From positions 1-6,426 of the forward strand of contig JAKANW010000173.1 of assembly GCA_021823555.1 (NCBI GenBank): a stretch of 6,426 nucleotides of DNA, read 5' to 3'. Source of the stretch: Chloroflexota bacterium (lineage in GTDB: Bacteria; Chloroflexota; Anaerolineae; Anaerolineales; Villigracilaceae). The notes under the pieces were generated by a model that saw only the letters and a list, made by a program, of their open reading frames with translations, was not told the origin of the DNA and ran no database searches. The stretch's first letter is position 1, and each line of letters starts with the position of its first letter. Of this stretch, positions 5,739 through 6,426 are shown piece by piece. Made by a program: the position numbers and the translations under genes.

Positions 5739-6426
5739 TTACGCCCAGTTCTCCAGAGTTTCTTTAACTTTTGCCAGGAACCAATCAGCCGATGCGCCAT
5801 CCAGGGTACGATGGTCGAAGACGAAGGAGAGATATACCATCGGGCGAATGGCAATCGCGTCGTCAATCACAACGACGCGTTTTTGCATTGCGCCGACGCC
5901 CAGAATGCCGCATTGCGGCTGGTTGATGACTGGGAAAGCGAACAACGATCCGCTGACGCCATGATTGGTGAGGGTGAATGTCCCGCCTCTGACTTCGTCG
6001 GGGTGTAGTTTCTTGGCGCGGGCGCGGGCGGCCAGGTCATTGATCGAGCGGGCCATCGCCAGCAGCGACAGGTTATCCGCACCCTTGATGACCGGCACGA
6101 TCAAGCCTTCCTCGCCCAGCGAAGTCGCCATGCCAATGTTGATGGCCCTGTGGAGGAGCAGTCCATCATCCGTCCACGAGGAGTTGACGTTCGGATAAGC
6201 TTTCAATCCCGCCACAATTGCCATTAGGAAATACGCGGTAAACGTGAGATTGACTCCATCGCGTTCGAAGGCGGCTTTATTGGCAACGCGATGCGCCGCG
6301 ACTTTGGACAGGTCCGCTTCCATTACGGTCAGCACGTGCGGCGAGGTGTGCTTGGATGCGACCATGTGTTCGGCGATCTGTTTGCGGATGGTTGTATGTT
6401 TGAGCAGCGTGTCACCTTCAGATCGG
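5739..6426 (-). CDS. 2-oxoacid dehydrogenase E2 (dihydrolipoyl acyltransferase), C-terminal part
   Basis: Catalytic acyltransferase core of an E2 subunit, which moves the acyl group from lipoyl-lysine to coenzyme A in a pyruvate, 2-oxoglutarate or branched-chain 2-oxoacid dehydrogenase complex. The window holds 228 codons and cuts the gene at its 5' side. The sequence continues without a stop through 6426, and the residues before Met at 6365 (IRKQIAEHMVASK spans that point) are the conserved start of the core domain, so that Met is internal. Downstream are SPHVLTVMEADLS, GTFTLTNHGVSGS, INQPQCGILGVGAM and the active-site DHRTLDGA (visible residues 204-211), with the catalytic His and the Asp of the family. 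The core runs to the C-terminus as usual. The lipoyl and E1/E3-binding domains lie outside the window. Substrate specificity cannot be settled from this core. The stop sits 1 base before the methyltransferase start. Confidence 0.93.
   Translation of the reverse strand, partial: RSEGDTLLKHTTIRKQIAEHMVASKHTSPHVLTVMEADLSKVAAHRVANKAAFERDGVNLTFTAYFLMAIVAGLKAYPNVNSSWTDDGLLLHRAINIGMATSLGEEGLIVPVIKGADNLSLLAMARSINDLAARARAKKLHPDEVRGGTFTLTNHGVSGSLFAFPVINQPQCGILGVGAMQKRVVVIDDAIAIRPMVYLSFVFDHRTLDGASADWFLAKVKETLENWA

Noticed and set aside
5738..5866. 43-residue N-terminal extension of the soluble methyltransferase
   Set aside because: It would overlap the conserved C-terminus of the E2 gene (the DHRTLDGA region onward), and the methyltransferase fold begins naturally at MTNFDERAKDWD.
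6363..6365. ATG as the true start of the E2 gene
   Set aside because: Conserved E2 core residues (LLKHTTIRKQIAEH) continue in frame upstream to the window edge, so this Met is internal and the gene is partial.

Overview
The window looks like an ordinary chromosomal stretch, not a mobile island. Most coding sequence is about 55-63% G+C by hand count. The style of the proteins (a GAF-GGDEF regulator, a YegS-type lipid kinase, an isoprenylcysteine-methyltransferase-like membrane protein and a 2-oxoacid dehydrogenase E2) suggests a Chloroflexota (Anaerolineae-like) bacterium. That assignment is inferred from family resemblance only. No tRNA, rRNA, CRISPR array, transposase, integrase or phage gene was seen.

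Layout: positions 1-124 hold no gene I can assign. A short AT-rich lipoprotein-like reading frame (125-349) runs out of frame into a GAF-GGDEF diguanylate cyclase (about 309-1388, +). That gene ends in a good intrinsic terminator. A diacylglycerol-kinase-family lipid kinase follows (1464-2384, +). Positions 2385-2622 separate convergent genes and are packed with palindromes: a 12-bp inverted repeat pair and a 22-bp stem-loop. On the minus strand come a DEAD-box RNA helicase of the DeaD/CsdA type (2623-4263), a structured leader/intergenic region (4264-4548), a small membrane methyltransferase-like protein (4549-5019), a SAM-dependent methyltransferase (5120-5737) and the catalytic end of a 2-oxoacid dehydrogenase E2 (5739 to beyond 6426).

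Functionally, the plus strand carries signalling (c-di-GMP synthesis) and lipid metabolism. The minus strand carries central carbon metabolism (E2) with a methyltransferase translationally coupled to it (1 nt between stop and start), then the membrane protein, then RNA remodelling by the helicase. E2 and the soluble methyltransferase are very likely one operon. The membrane protein may be read through, and the helicase is probably a separate unit because an intrinsic terminator lies between them.

I found no convincing new multi-gene system. The items most worth a second look are non-coding: the terminator-equipped leader upstream of the helicase, which could encode a short RNA or attenuator; the repeat-like hairpin just before the helicase start; the palindrome cluster at 2411-2595; and the AT-rich lipoprotein fragment joined to the diguanylate cyclase gene.
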